A stretch of DNA of 64,000 nucleotides, taken from Amorphochlora amoebiformis. Lineage: Eukaryota; Cercozoa; Chlorarachniophyceae. The stretch is from contig BAAHQB010000061.1 of the NCBI GenBank assembly GCA_054601695.1, forward strand, positions 496,001 through 560,000. The letters are read 5' to 3'. Below are positions 14,041-26,271 of the stretch, one piece after another (position 1 is the first letter of the stretch; every line of letters starts with the position of its first letter). A program made the position numbers and the translations under genes. The notes under the pieces were generated by a model. That model saw only the letters and a list, made by a program, of their open reading frames with translations. It was not told the DNA's origin and ran no database searches.

Positions 14041-14222
14041 TAGGTAGGTAGATATGCATATATATATATATATACATGTATACATTTACATATAAAATTC
14101 TATTGAAATCTATGTTGCAATTTACATACAAATATTATTCTTAATGCATATTTGTACACTAGGCACTTACCGAAAAGCTCATCATGGCTATAGAATCGAA
14201 GGCCGGTTTCGATCTACAATAA
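3252..14222 (+). CDS. HECT-type E3 ubiquitin ligase, UBE3B/UBE3C/UPL7-like (HECT domain complete to stop)
   Basis: HECT ligases take ubiquitin from an E2 onto a catalytic Cys and pass it to substrates. Exons: 3252-3334, 3593-3649, 3984-4063, 4217-4272, 4742-4799, 5447-5528, 5908-5934, 6261-6326, 6513-6575, 6956-7006, 8134-8217, 8808-8876, 9485-9556, 11194-11237, 11771-11824, 12468-12511, 12916-13019, 13586-13645, 14163-14222. All phases agree. Landmarks in order: [17 protein letters not shown]-type [69 protein letters not shown], the FW helix, [28 protein letters not shown] with the catalytic Cys, and the end AGFDLQ. The PFLVSF start and the C-terminal pattern fit the UBE3C/UPL6/7 branch. The usual acidic-LPGG segment between 7006 and 8134 was not found. 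The intron after 7006 has a GC donor. The intron 9557-11193 is a telomere-like array. Confidence 0.92.
5060..5115 (+). pseudogene. Degenerate copy of HECT exon 4742-4799 with its donor
   Basis: The exon end and donor (ATGGCCTATTTAAGCC...CTCTGG/GTATGCATAT) reappear about 300 bases downstream as TTGACCTATTTAAGACGCATTCTGG/GTATTCATAT. The copy has lost bases, so it would shift the frame. It lies in the intron before exon 5447-5528 and has no good acceptor. Confidence 0.65.
8318..8410 (+). pseudogene. Duplicated donor end of HECT exon 8134-8217
   Basis: ACCGGAAGATTCAGCCACAG/GTAACTCATA from the end of exon 8134-8217, with about 60 following intron bases (GCCGGGTA, TATGTGGATA, TAGGTTAGATATATGTAT), recurs at about 8337-8408 with scattered substitutions. 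A third, more decayed trace (ACATTCAGATGCAGG, then ATAGGTTACATAT) lies at about 8629-8682. Confidence 0.7.
9557..11193 (+). repeat. Interstitial telomere-like CCCTAA array forming an intron
   Basis: About 1.6 kb is built almost wholly of CCCTAA units and close variants on the + strand, which is the sense strand of the HECT gene. From about 9884 to 10680 it is organised as a higher-order repeat: a core GCCAGCGCTCG recurs at about 9884, 9963, 10048, 10145, 10245, 10337, 10434, 10528 and 10619, each followed by CTAACC-rich spacer and AAAACCTCACTACC. The array lies between the exon ending [10 protein letters not shown] and the exon starting at 11194, so it is intronic, not a chromosome end. The acceptor of the downstream exon (CCCTAACCCTAG) is made of repeat sequence. 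Confidence 0.9.
11194..11237 (+). CDS. HECT exon immediately downstream of the telomere-like array
   Basis: This 44-base exon begins right after a CCCTAG that ends the telomere-like array and stops at TTTCCTG/GTGAAA. It enters in phase 0 and leaves in phase 2, exactly filling the gap between the exon ending at 9556 and the one starting at 11771. Spliced, it gives SPSVISWFWSAV, matching the HECT HP-x-I-x-x-FW stretch, although the usual Tyr-Gly-Gly-Tyr is replaced by ARGSF. The position and phase support it; the divergent first half lowers confidence. Confidence 0.65.
11733..11770 (+). repeat. Short CCCTAA block serving as 3' end of an intron
   Basis: About five CCCTAA units run directly into CCCAAATCAG, the acceptor of the HECT exon 11771-11824 ([14 protein letters not shown]). 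Telomere-like sequence therefore supplies the pyrimidine-rich tract of this intron as well. Confidence 0.8.
11984..12020 (+). pseudogene. Duplicated end of HECT exon 11771-11824
   Basis: CCACCAGCGAAGGCTATTGC, the last part of exon 11771-11824, occurs again at about 11991-12010, followed by AAGAAG and no GT donor. It sits in the next intron. Confidence 0.65.
13586..13645 (+). CDS. HECT catalytic-cysteine exon
   Basis: This 20-codon exon has the acceptor GGTCAG and the donor AAG/GTATGT. It encodes [20 protein letters not shown]. The Cys codon at 13604-13606 sits in the family-wide Thr-Cys-Phe/Met-Asn context that forms the thioester with ubiquitin. It is listed separately because it is the decisive diagnostic exon of the gene and shows that the ligase is likely active. 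Confidence 0.93.
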
Positions 14223-15191
14223 TTTCAGTACCACTAATCCAGGAAATCCGACTGGGCAACCTTAGATATCACACATAGTAGGGCTTGCAGAGAGCGGCGA
14301 GAATGCTCCGCATTATCTAACTACTGCATCGATAAGACGTTGTGATTTTAAATAAATACGCATGGGCCATGACTCCCAAACGTAATGTATCTAGTAAATA
14401 TTCTGTGCTGTGATTACAGACTTGTAATATACATCATCAATATCGGATACTTTTAGAACTTTCTATCTAGTATAAATTAAACTCTTATATATATGTATAC
14501 CAAAGATATATGTGTATACATATATATAAATTTATATATATATATATATATATATATTGTTATATATATATATATATATTATATATATTTATGTGTGTGT
14601 GTGTGTGTCTAGTGTGTGTGTGTATGTACTAGTAATATGCAATGCTATCATAGCTATATATTGAGTCACAAACTGGTACTATCTAGTTATGCGTACATGT
14701 TTACATTACCTAGATTGCGTACAATCGATATCATGACTTTTCGTGACGGTCATACGTATACTGTATACGTACGTACGTCTAGACGTACGTATATCATCAC
14801 ATAAGTACGTACCGTCATACGTATACGTACGTATTACTTGTTCATAAAATTCGTACTCATTATATTATACACGCCACGATACGACACCTTATTTGAGCCG
14901 CGTTATTACTATAAACTAATCACGGTTCAAACCATCATCTAACCGTTGAATAAATGAACAAATTTCAACCATGCAATGTCATTATCGCTACGATGTCTAC
15001 AAACCACAAATGCTATTACCATAGTAGTATCATGTAAACCCGTCAGAACCCTCAATCCTTAATCCTCGCCCCATAGCCCGTTGCAAACTGCAATTCAGGG
15101 CTTTCCGAGTCGTTTTCGACCTAACTCATGCGTCCCGATAATAATAGGAAAAGAAAGAAATGCTACACATAATATACACACACACACACAC

Positions 15192-15263
<72 letters not shown>

Positions 15264-15322
15264 GTAATAATATATAATATATGTAGTATATACACATATA
15301 TATATATACATATATATATGTA

Positions 15323-15354
<32 letters not shown>

Positions 15355-15403
15355 GTATATGTATATATAAATGCTGGTGGACATGCTACCTTGTCAGAGA
15401 AGG
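14223..15403. other. Intergenic region between convergent genes
   Basis: The HECT stop (TAA, 14220-14222) and the stop of the next, minus-strand gene (15404-15406) face each other. The space holds mixed-composition sequence without a convincing exon, a short TA tract near 14530-14590, an ACGT-rich palindromic patch at about 14740-14840 (repeated TACGTACG/CGTATACG), and a (TAA)n tract at 15226-15265. Confidence 0.6.
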
Positions 15404-16541
15404 TTAGGGAGTAGGCCGACCTATGAGATTTACTTAGTATATACATATATATATATATATATATACATATATATATGTACATTACATTATTACATATATA
15501 TATATATATATGTATGTATATAATATATATATATATATATATATGTGTATATATATGTAATGTATTAAATAAACAACATACTACATTACAAGTTTTTTAT
15601 TCATACACTGAGTCACACATATTCATAATCCAAAAGTCATTTATACCCATAATATATAATTTAAAACAAACATATCACATACATACTTTTGTGCATACAT
15701 ATATCTATTATTTGTATATTTATAATGTATAGTTGTGTATGCATACGAACCTGTATTTCGCGAACTCTGACCCTTCATTAACCTCATTCAATTCCTATAA
15801 TCTTGCTACATATCTTCCTTGCTACATATCTATCTTGCTACATAACTTCTGTTTTCTCTGTCTCTTTCTTCCTCTCTCCTTGCTTTCCTTCTCTCTCTCC
15901 TTTTTCTCTCTTTTCTATCTCCTTCACCTCTCTTGCTTATTCTCCTCTCTCCCGCCCTCTTCCTCTCCCGCTCTCTCCCTCTCTCCCTCTCATTCCTCTT
16001 CCCTCCCTTTCCTCCCTCTCTTTCCTCTCTCCTCTCCTCTCCCACTACCCTTCCTCTCTCCTCTCCTCTCTCACTACCTTTCTTCTCTCCTCTTCTCTCC
16101 TCTCCTCTTCTCCTACCATTCCTCTCTCATCTCCTCTCCCATACTCTTCTCTCTTCTCTCTCCCCCTCCACTTTTCACCCTCCCTCTCAACTTCCTGCCT
16201 CCCTCTCAACTTCCTCCCTCTCAACTTCCTCCCTCTCAACTTCCTGCCTCCCGCTCCTCCCGTTTTCACCTTTTTTTCCTTCTCTCTACTCCTCGTTCTC
16301 CGTATTTTTCTTTTCTTTATCTCTTTTTCGATCTCTGGGTTGAAGATATGGACCAACGTTAGAAAACCAGGTAGAGACCTGGTAGAAACTTTGGGGAAGA
16401 TTGGTATACTGCCGAGCCTAGGGGTACATATACATTTGATTAGATTATATGTATGTGTGTATGTATATGTATGTATGAGAATGTACATGTATTATGATAA
16501 AATACATATAGATATGTATGTATGTATATATATAGATATAT

Positions 16542-16590
<49 letters not shown>

Positions 16591-16718
16591 CACATATGTA
16601 TATATGTAATATCAAATCATACCCCTGCGCAGTGCCTTAAAGCAAAATCTTTGGATTTCCTATATAAATGTGTAGATACGAAAAAGTGAGATTACAAGAT
16701 CCTCATGTACACGCGTAA

Positions 16719-16750
<32 letters not shown>

Positions 16751-17339
16751 TATATATATATACATATATATATATATATGAGATACTCCTATATATATAT
16801 ATATGTATGTATATATATATATTTATATATATACACACACATATACATATATGTATATAAATACACGCATAGTTATGTACCAATCCTGTCCAATAGCTTT
16901 GGCGGACATCATGTATCCATCCCCATGACCTTTAAACATAATATGTTTGTAGTATGTATTCTTTGTACATGTAGACATATACACAAATATATATATATAT
17001 ATATATATACATGTATATATATAGATATATATATATATATTTAATATGTATATGTATATATATATATATTATATTTATGTGTGTGTATATATATAGATGT
17101 ATATATATATATATATTAATATAGATGTATACAATATATGCAAACATATATGTATTTTTATTCTTAAGTTCACCAAGAGTTAAAACAGCGGCTGCAGTGT
17201 TTGTTTTCCAATCTTTTCGGCCAAATTTTACACTCGGGAAGCAGAACGGGGACACTAGACTCAGTTGGCTGTTGCATGTACAGTTTTATTACATGTACTA
17301 TTACATGTATGTGCAAATACACATTATATAGATACATAC

Positions 17340-17380
<41 letters not shown>

Positions 17381-17759
17381 TAGATATGTACATACATATA
17401 TATAATGTAGATAGATAGATATGAATGTGCATATATATACATATACACATATAATACTTCAGAATACATACTTATATTATACATATATATATATATATAA
17501 ATACATAAATATATATATATATATATATAATATATATACATAGTATGTATATATGTATATATATAAATGCATGCATGTATACATTACATAAATATATCGA
17601 TATATATATATATATATATATATGCATGTGTATGATTTATACCTAAGAGCCTTATCCTTTCCGACAGGGCGGCTGTCTCGATACCTGTGTAGGTGAATAT
17701 GTAGTGTTGGAAATACGGACATTTATACCTACAACCTCCATGTATAAACGTGTTTATGC

Positions 17760-17826
<67 letters not shown>

Positions 17827-18135
17827 GGTGTGTGTGTGTGCATAAATATATATATAGGAGATATAGATATATATTATATACTTGTGTAAATGTGTAATGT
17901 TGAAACTGCGGACACCTGCACCTACGGGCTCCAAGTAAAGGTGTGTATATTATTCGTTATTCAAATATATATATATATATAATGTATATATATATACCAT
18001 ATTTACATATGCATGTATAAATATAACGTTTTACATATAAGCATAAAGTTGACATCGATTACCAGGAGAACAGAAGCGGAATTCTGAAGCCGACCTAAAT
18101 TTGCATGAGCAGTATGCGCATATTTATATTTATAC

Positions 18136-18172
<37 letters not shown>

Positions 18173-18676
18173 ATATGTATATGTATATATATATAGATAG
18201 ATATATATAAATGTATACATAATATATACATACATACATATATATATATACATGTATAAATATAAAATATAGATGTATAAATACATACATATATATAATA
18301 TAGATCTAGATATATATGCATATATCAATATAGATATGCCTATATATTGTAATATCTAAACATATGTTTAATTAATAGACTATAAATATATCTAACTGCA
18401 GGCATATTTTCTTATCTATAAATTGATCAACTCTGCACACAACTTCTTAAATATATATGCAGTAGCAAACCTTCAGACAGTTAACAGCGCCGCTGCATCC
18501 TAGGCTTTTCGGACCCCTCTCAACGTCCCCATGTCGGCCTTACGTGTTAATGAGAAATGTGTGAATTACACGTGGATGGCAATATGTACATAATATATAT
18601 ATGTATATGTGTGTATATATATATGTAGTATATGTATTTTCTGTAATAATTATACTTTTATATTGTGCTTTACATC

Positions 18677-18719
<43 letters not shown>

Positions 18720-18749
18720 GTATTGTACAATGTATATATTTATAAATAT

Positions 18750-18781
<32 letters not shown>

Positions 18782-19224
18782 ATTATGTATATATATATAC
18801 ATATGTCCGTATATATTTACGCGGATATAGTAATTTTATTAAAAGGTTAGATATATAAAAATAATATATAAATACATATATTAAAAAAAATTAACATGTA
18901 TCAATATATATATAGAAATATATATATTATATATATATATATGATATATATATATATATATATGATATATATAATGATAGGATACCGATTCCTCGATTCT
19001 TGTCGTAGTACTTGTTAAGTTCCGCAAACTGACCTCGAAACTTATAACCAAACGGACCCAAAACAATGCCATATCGCTCCCTGAACACCTAAGGAACATA
19101 TACGGATATGCACATATGTACATGTACATACATATATGCACATGTACATATATAGTATACGTATGCGTAAATATAAATAAATACACACATATTATATATA
19201 TATATATATATATATTATATAATT

Positions 19225-19268
<44 letters not shown>

Positions 19269-19357
19269 TAAATATAATATATATATATATATATATATAT
19301 TATACATATTTACAACAATATATAAGTATATCATAACATACATATATATATAGACAC

Positions 19358-19401
<44 letters not shown>

Positions 19402-19576
19402 CTTATGTATGTATATATATATATATGTATATATATATAATATATGTAAATATATATATACACATATGTAATATATATATATGCATATACATATATATTA
19501 TATATATATATATATGATTAATTGTATAAAATATATTTATATATATATGAAAGTATGTAAGTAAATATATATGTAT

Positions 19577-19611
<35 letters not shown>

Positions 19612-20196
19612 TTATACATAGATAACACAATTACTGCGGATATACATATGCAAACTATTACAGAAATACAGAATAGACATATTTATATCATGTATAAATG
19701 TATATATATTACGTCCATCCAAAGTACGTACATTCAGAACCTTAAGCTGTGGTGAAGCTTTGAACGAGTAGTTTGTAAACTTAATAGCTGAATTCTTAGG
19801 ATGTTTGTGCTTTGCAAATATTTCAGTCTGTTTTATTTTTTATAGCTGTCTATCTTTGTAGTTTTCAGTTGTTTGAATATTCTCTCCGTCTTCTTTGTTC
19901 GCTACAGTCTGTGTCATCCTATCTCATCCTGTCTCTTAAAAACCCCCTCCCTCCTTCTGCTTTTCTTCCCTTGTATCTTCTCTCTTCTCTCCTCCTCTGT
20001 GTAGATTATGTGTGTGTATATATTCTAAGTAAAAATGATTGTGTAACTCTTTATATATCTTTTATATATTTGTATATATACCATATATGTATAATATATA
20101 ATATATATATATATATAAATATATGTATATAATATATATTGTATGTATATATATATATATACATATATACCATATATATATAATATATATATATAC

Positions 20197-20234
<38 letters not shown>

Positions 20235-20525
20235 TATATATACATACATATACACATGTATAAATGTACTTGGATATATTGTATATATATATATATATAT
20301 GCTATATGTGATATATATATATATTAATATTGTATATTATATATATATACCTATATACATACATATAAATATATATATATATAAATATATAATATATATA
20401 TATATATATGTATGTATATAATGTATATGTATATATATATGTGATATATACAATAATAATTATGTACATATATATAAAAATATAATTGAAATATAAGTAT
20501 AATAGAATAATATTATATATATATA

Positions 20526-20601
<76 letters not shown>

Positions 20602-20757
20602 ATATACCACATCCCCTTCGTCAGGATTTGTTACACTCTCCTTTAGGTCTGTGAAACAGCAATTCTCGCGAGCTCTCTTAACTTGTATTCCCTGGGAGTG
20701 TTTGTGTGAGTACATGCGCATGATAATGGTGCATAATATAGTAATGATATTGTATGT

Positions 20758-20806
<49 letters not shown>

Positions 20807-21639
20807 TAATGGTTATTTAATATATATATATATATATATGTATATATATGTATATATATATTTTATATTACATTATTGTACAGATAAACATTACGCTAAA
20901 GTAACTAATAAATTATATATATATATATGTATATATATTTTAATGTATTATATATAATATATACATATATAATATATATATATATATATACATATATATA
21001 TGTATATTACATACATAAATATATGCATATATTCATCTAATATACATATTATATATATAATATACACAATATGTAATATGATGATGTATCTATATATATT
21101 ACCTTCAGATCATACGTATTATCCTCGGAACTCAGGCCTAAAGCTTCACCTATTGAGAGACGAGTAACCAACCCATAGCATTAGCTTAAAGTTGACCTTA
21201 GAACTAGATTAATCGTTTAGTAGATTTTTTCGAACTTTAGGCCGAGTATTAACGTTAGGGTTATGGTTTGAGTTACGGATTTCTTTCGCGATGGATTCCG
21301 ATGGCTGTTTAGTGGCTCGACGCGACCTGACACACACGTGTACGTATATTCATACATATATATATATCTATATATATATATATATACATTGAATACATAT
21401 ATATGTGGACAATATATATATGTATATATATACAGATATATATCATATATATATATATATATATAGATATACATATATATATATATATTTGAAAATATAT
21501 ATCTATAGAGACAATATATACATATATAATCATATATATGTATGAGTATATATGTACATGTAACAAGTATTCATATTTAAATTCACAAACTTTAATATGT
21601 ACAAATATTGGTACATACACTTCATATTATATGCATGTA

Positions 21640-21681
<42 letters not shown>

Positions 21682-21714
21682 TATATATATATATTATATA
21701 TATCTGTATGTGTG

Positions 21715-21750
<36 letters not shown>

Positions 21751-21804
21751 CATTACATATATATGAACGTATATAAAAATTATTAGGTATTTTTATACAA
21801 CATT

Positions 21805-21835
<31 letters not shown>

Positions 21836-23078
21836 TATAAAAAATATATATATACACTATATAGTATATAATATGTTTGTACATATACACGTAGAATATA
21901 TACAATACCACACAGATATACATACATATATATATTACTGTTATTACATATATATATATACATATATTACTGTTATTATATATATATATATATATATGAA
22001 CATATTTATATACAATATAATATATATATGCTATATTTATGTGTGCATGTATGTGTGTGTGTTATGTTTGTGTCAAAGGCATGCACTCTAAGACACGTGC
22101 ATTACCACTTAACACGGTCAAGGCTGAGTAATTCCAGCTCCTTGTATAGCCCATCCTTTCAAAGGCACGAAACATAAGCATAAATTCTCCCTCTTCCTTC
22201 CCTCCTCTCCCCACTCTACACACTCTCTGTCTCTCTTTCCTCCTTGTTCCCAATACTTCTCTCGCACCTCTCATCCCCCCTCCCCATACCATGTCAATTC
22301 CAAGTTGCTGTCCCATTTGCGACCACATGAGTACGTTAGCTTCCTCAACCTCAGACCCATCCCTCATCTAAAAAGGATAAGGTTCGGTTTTGTTAGGATA
22401 GGGATAGCGAAGGTTACGGTTAGGGCTAGGGTTGAAATTGACCTTGGAATCATCAGGTAGCATCTGATTTAACTCTACGATATGAACCTGTAATTACTTT
22501 TCTCAGATTTTAATCTCAGGATATGTCGTTGTATGTAATATTGCATAATTTGTATAGATATAATACTTACATATGTGTAAATTGATTTAGATATATATTA
22601 TATGTATATTGTAAATATATATATTTTTAAATATATATATATATATATAATATATATATATATAATATATATTATATTTAATACATATTTATTTGAATGT
22701 ATATGTATATATATAATATATATATATACATTTTATAGTATATTCATACATATATATATGTATATAAGAAATTAAGACATAGTCATACGTATAAACATAA
22801 TTACATTTTGAAACATATAACAAAAAACATATACATACATATCTTTATGCTTCAATATGTAAACAGTATTATCACATATACCCCACGGAAGCCTGTTTCC
22901 AGTAGAAAGTTTTTGACGTGTCGTAGTTCCTGCGAAGACCAGGATCGTGTGGTTGGATTTGAATGAAGTTTGGCGAATTTTTCCCAGGTTTTCAAAAGCT
23001 TTGTGGAGTCAGCACGGGGAAAAAGGAATTTGATCTGTGAATCACAAACACATATTGTTTCCAGATTTATATAAATAT

Positions 23079-23109
<31 letters not shown>

Positions 23110-23269
23110 TATATATTTATATATATATATTATATATATATATATATGTATATGTGTATATATAAAAATATATGATGTGTATATATATATATATATATAT
23201 ATATGTATGAATGCATGAGATCTAATTATATATATGTATACATTATCTACACATAATGACATATTACAA

Positions 23270-23315
<46 letters not shown>

Positions 23316-23438
23316 TATATATATTATATTGTATTAAACATTATAATATATATATGTATATATATATATATATTATAATGTATATATAAATATATATATT
23401 TATATTATATATATATATATATATATACATAAATATAT

Positions 23439-23534
<96 letters not shown>

Positions 23535-23842
23535 TATGTATATATATCTAATTATATGTGTATTGATAATACATATATATATATATATATTATATATGTA
23601 TGTGTGTATATATGTATAAATATTATATGTATATATAATATGTATATACATATATATATATGTATGTGGAAATATATATATATATATATTTGTATAATAT
23701 ATATACATGTGTATATATATACTTATGTGCATATTTACTATATTTTTATGTATACATATATATAATACGTATTATATGTATATATATGTATATGTGCATG
23801 TGTGTGCATATATATATATGTATATGTATATATGTATATATG

Positions 23843-23920
<78 letters not shown>

Positions 23921-23925
23921 AAAAA

Positions 23926-23980
<55 letters not shown>

Positions 23981-24032
23981 ATTTAAATGAATATAAATAC
24001 ATATTTATATGGATATTTCTATACATTTCATT

Positions 24033-24082
<50 letters not shown>

Positions 24083-24807
24083 GTTTATGTATAATACATA
24101 TTATTTACATGGGTATAAATATGTGCATACCCTACACCCCAGCCTCACCTCTCTTAGCCATTCTTCCTTTCTTACACCCTCTGGAAACACACGAACGATT
24201 CCTTTCTCATTTTCAACCCCCCTTCTGTCTTCTCCAGGGGATTTTTTGGTCCTGCCCTTCAACTTCTCCATCACATCTGACCCTACAAGTCCGCTCTCGG
24301 TAGTCGTTTTCACCACTAGGGCCTCGCGGGTCTTCAACTTCTTTCTGGAGCAAGTTACAGGTCGGGATGGTAACTTGCGGATTCCTGGTTGTTGGTATGT
24401 ACATTATCCTGATGTATTCTACATCTCTTTTAAAGAATTATAACATATATATATTACATATATAAATATATACACACATATATATATATATATATGTATA
24501 ATATATATATACATAATATACATATATGTGTATATTGTGTGTACATGTACGCATGTATTTTTTGATTGTGTAACATATGAAAACATGCATTGGTTTTCAC
24601 ATAATCTGTACTCGAACTATTCCCCTTCGTTTTTGAACCATAGGAGTTTCCTTTATAGAAGGCTGCATTGGTTCCCTTCGATTTCGACTTCCTTGATACC
24701 TTGTAAGTTCCTAATGAGGCTAATTCCAATCATTTGTAACCCTCGGAAACATAATAAGGTCAAGATTAACCGCCAGTGGCACCATTTTCAGCGTTGTAGT
24801 TCTCCAT
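15404..24807 (-). CDS. Unidentified 20-exon gene
   Basis: Start ATG at 24805-24807, stop TAA at 15404-15406. Exons from the 5' end: 24783-24807, 24601-24710, 24218-24373, 22882-23034, 22443-22487, 22290-22367, 22106-22155, 21277-21326, 21103-21137, 20608-20691, 19741-19779, 18986-19088 (or 19034-19088), 18471-18499, 18063-18094, 17643-17684, 17174-17254, 16881-16929, 16623-16659, 16379-16417, 15404-15420. Every junction keeps frame, giving about 417 residues. The N-terminus (MENYNAENG, then Lys/Ser-rich) is basic. The middle has a helical stretch ([41 protein letters not shown]). A later exon carries [17 protein letters not shown], superficially like a DHHC palmitoyltransferase Cys-rich start, but no DHHC follows. 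I do not recognise the family. The 5' half is the better supported part; several 3' exons are short and could be misassigned. Confidence 0.55.
15840..16335 (+). repeat. CT-rich tract
   Basis: About 500 bases of almost pure pyrimidine on the + strand, with a 17-base tandem (CTCAACTTCCTCCCT type) near 16190-16245. It lies in the intron between exons 16379-16417 and 15404-15420 of the minus-strand gene, so the transcript is purine-rich here. Ser/Leu/Pro-rich open frames through it are repeat artefacts. Confidence 0.85.
17690..17946. repeat. Diverged direct duplication beside exon 17643-17684
   Basis: A block at about 17693-17756 (TGTTGGAAATACGGACATTT then CCTACAACCTCCA) is repeated at about 17884-17946 (TGTTGAAACTGCGGACACCT then CCTACGGGCTCCA) across a (TA)n and (GT)n tract. 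Both copies lie in the intron just upstream of a minus-strand exon. Confidence 0.6.
23447..23528. repeat. (TAA)n-(TTA)n palindrome
   Basis: About 14 AAT units run straight into about 12 TAT/TTA units, so the two halves are complementary and can fold into a hairpin with almost no loop. It is intronic in the minus-strand gene. Confidence 0.85.
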
Positions 24808-25143
24808 GAGGTCTACGAGTTCCCTCTGTGCCCTACATGTGTGCATTGGGAACGATTACACCAAGAGTTCATCAATAAATAGGTTACAGCTTACAGGTTT
24901 CGGGCCAGTCGGAGCACGGCAAGTTGGATTCTAGAGGCGGGACCGGGAAGAGAAGGGGTCCCACGTGTCGGGTTGTACAAGCGGGAATTGAAGGGGCCAC
25001 GTGTCACTCTGAAGAGTCACACAGGTAAGCCTGAGTCACTCAGATTTGTCACATGTCATCGACCTTTGATGAAGCCCAAGTGTCACTCTGAAGAGTCACA
25101 CGGGCAAGCCTGAGTCACTCAGATTTGTCACAAGTCATCGACG
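24808..25143. promoter_or_regulatory. Divergent upstream region with 79-base tandem repeat
   Basis: This unique-sequence region separates the minus-strand ATG at 24807 from a possible + strand ATG at 25144. Two copies of a 79-base unit start at 25001 and 25080 (TGTCACTCTGAAGAGTCACA, then CCTGAGTCACTCAGATTTGT), about 90% alike. Each holds the near-palindrome GTGTCACTCTGAAGAGTCACAC and TGAGTCA-like sites (AP-1/bZIP-type cores by known consensus). CCACGTGTC (E-box core CACGTG) occurs at about 24962 and 24998. A regulatory role is inferred. Confidence 0.5.
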
Positions 25144-25418
25144 ATGAAGCGATGGGAACTCACACGCTGGAGAGAATCGACGAGACTTCCCAAGCTAGGC
25201 GTCGAAATCTCGGAACAGCGAGTTCGATTGAGGTAAAGTTGAGAAGAGTGGGGGGAGAGAACACATCGAGAGCTGGAAGTGGGCAGAGGGGAGAACTGGG
25301 AAGAGGGCCAGCGTGTATTTCAGATTTTTATCATCACAAAAATAAATATATATATATATATATATATGTATATGTATATATAAATTTCTATTATATATGC
25401 ATAAATATACATACATGT

Positions 25419-25465
<47 letters not shown>

Positions 25466-25524
25466 TACATATATATATATATATATATATAATATATATA
25501 TATTGATATATATATGTATATGTA

Positions 25525-25577
<53 letters not shown>

Positions 25578-25705
25578 TATATACATATATATATATATAT
25601 TTATATATATAAATATATATATATATATTTTATTACAATTATGTGAATATAGTAATTTAATGTTAACAATATATACAATTATACCCACTCATATATATAC
25701 ACACG

Positions 25706-25754
<49 letters not shown>

Positions 25755-25907
25755 TATATATAATATGTGTGTGTGTGTACATTTCGTATCCTAAGTTATA
25801 CTAACACTAGAATATATACATATATATAAAATATATATATATATATAATTTATATATATATATATATATATATACATAATATTAGTATAAGTATATATCA
25901 TGGCATA

Positions 25908-25948
<41 letters not shown>

Positions 25949-26032
25949 ACATCTGTATTTCTCATATCTAGATATGCCTGTATATGGGCAATTAATGAAC
26001 GATTATATATCATAGTATATATCACTGAATGA
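25144..26032 (+). CDS. Possible small two-exon gene, about 49 aa
   Basis: ATG at 25144 in the second copy of a 79-base repeat opens a 29-codon stretch ([13 protein letters not shown]..., rich in Arg, Trp and Glu) ending at a strong donor, TTGAG/GTAAAG (25232). A phase-compatible acceptor (TTTCTCATATCTAG) at 25971 leads to [12 protein letters not shown] and a TGA at 26030-26032. An earlier acceptor at about 25320 would stop after a few codons. No family is recognised. It may instead be a leader exon or a non-coding transcript. Confidence 0.25.
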
Positions 26033-26271
26033 TACAAATCATTGAATCCGAGGCATTATATTTAATTCAGATGATCATAGGTGGAAGTTCATAAATTATA
26101 GTAATACAATCTATATAACGACAATTGTATTTAAGATTTATGTATTATATTATCAAGTGTCAATTATCATAATGCGGCATTGGGTAGTTACACATGATTT
26201 GTCGGATTGTGAATATTCATCGTAATTTTTAAATTATGTCGAATGCTGTACACGTTTTAAAATATTCGAAC

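Noticed and set aside
16045-16488. Basic 147-residue minus-strand ORF
   Set aside because: Most of it is the reverse of the CT-rich tract; only a 39-base exon near 16379-16417 is supported.
17174-17254. DHHC palmitoyltransferase Cys-rich domain (HCSRCF)
   Set aside because: The next exons in frame contain no Asp-His-His-Cys, and the spacing of the first cysteines is off by one.
22062-22367. Continuous 101-residue minus-strand ORF
   Set aside because: Strong splice sites split it into exons 22290-22367 and 22106-22155, and the frame changes at that splice to match later exons.
22062-22367. Independent gene start at ATG 22365-22367
   Set aside because: It is preceded by CCTTTTTAG and by upstream exons with matching phase, so it is better read as an internal exon.
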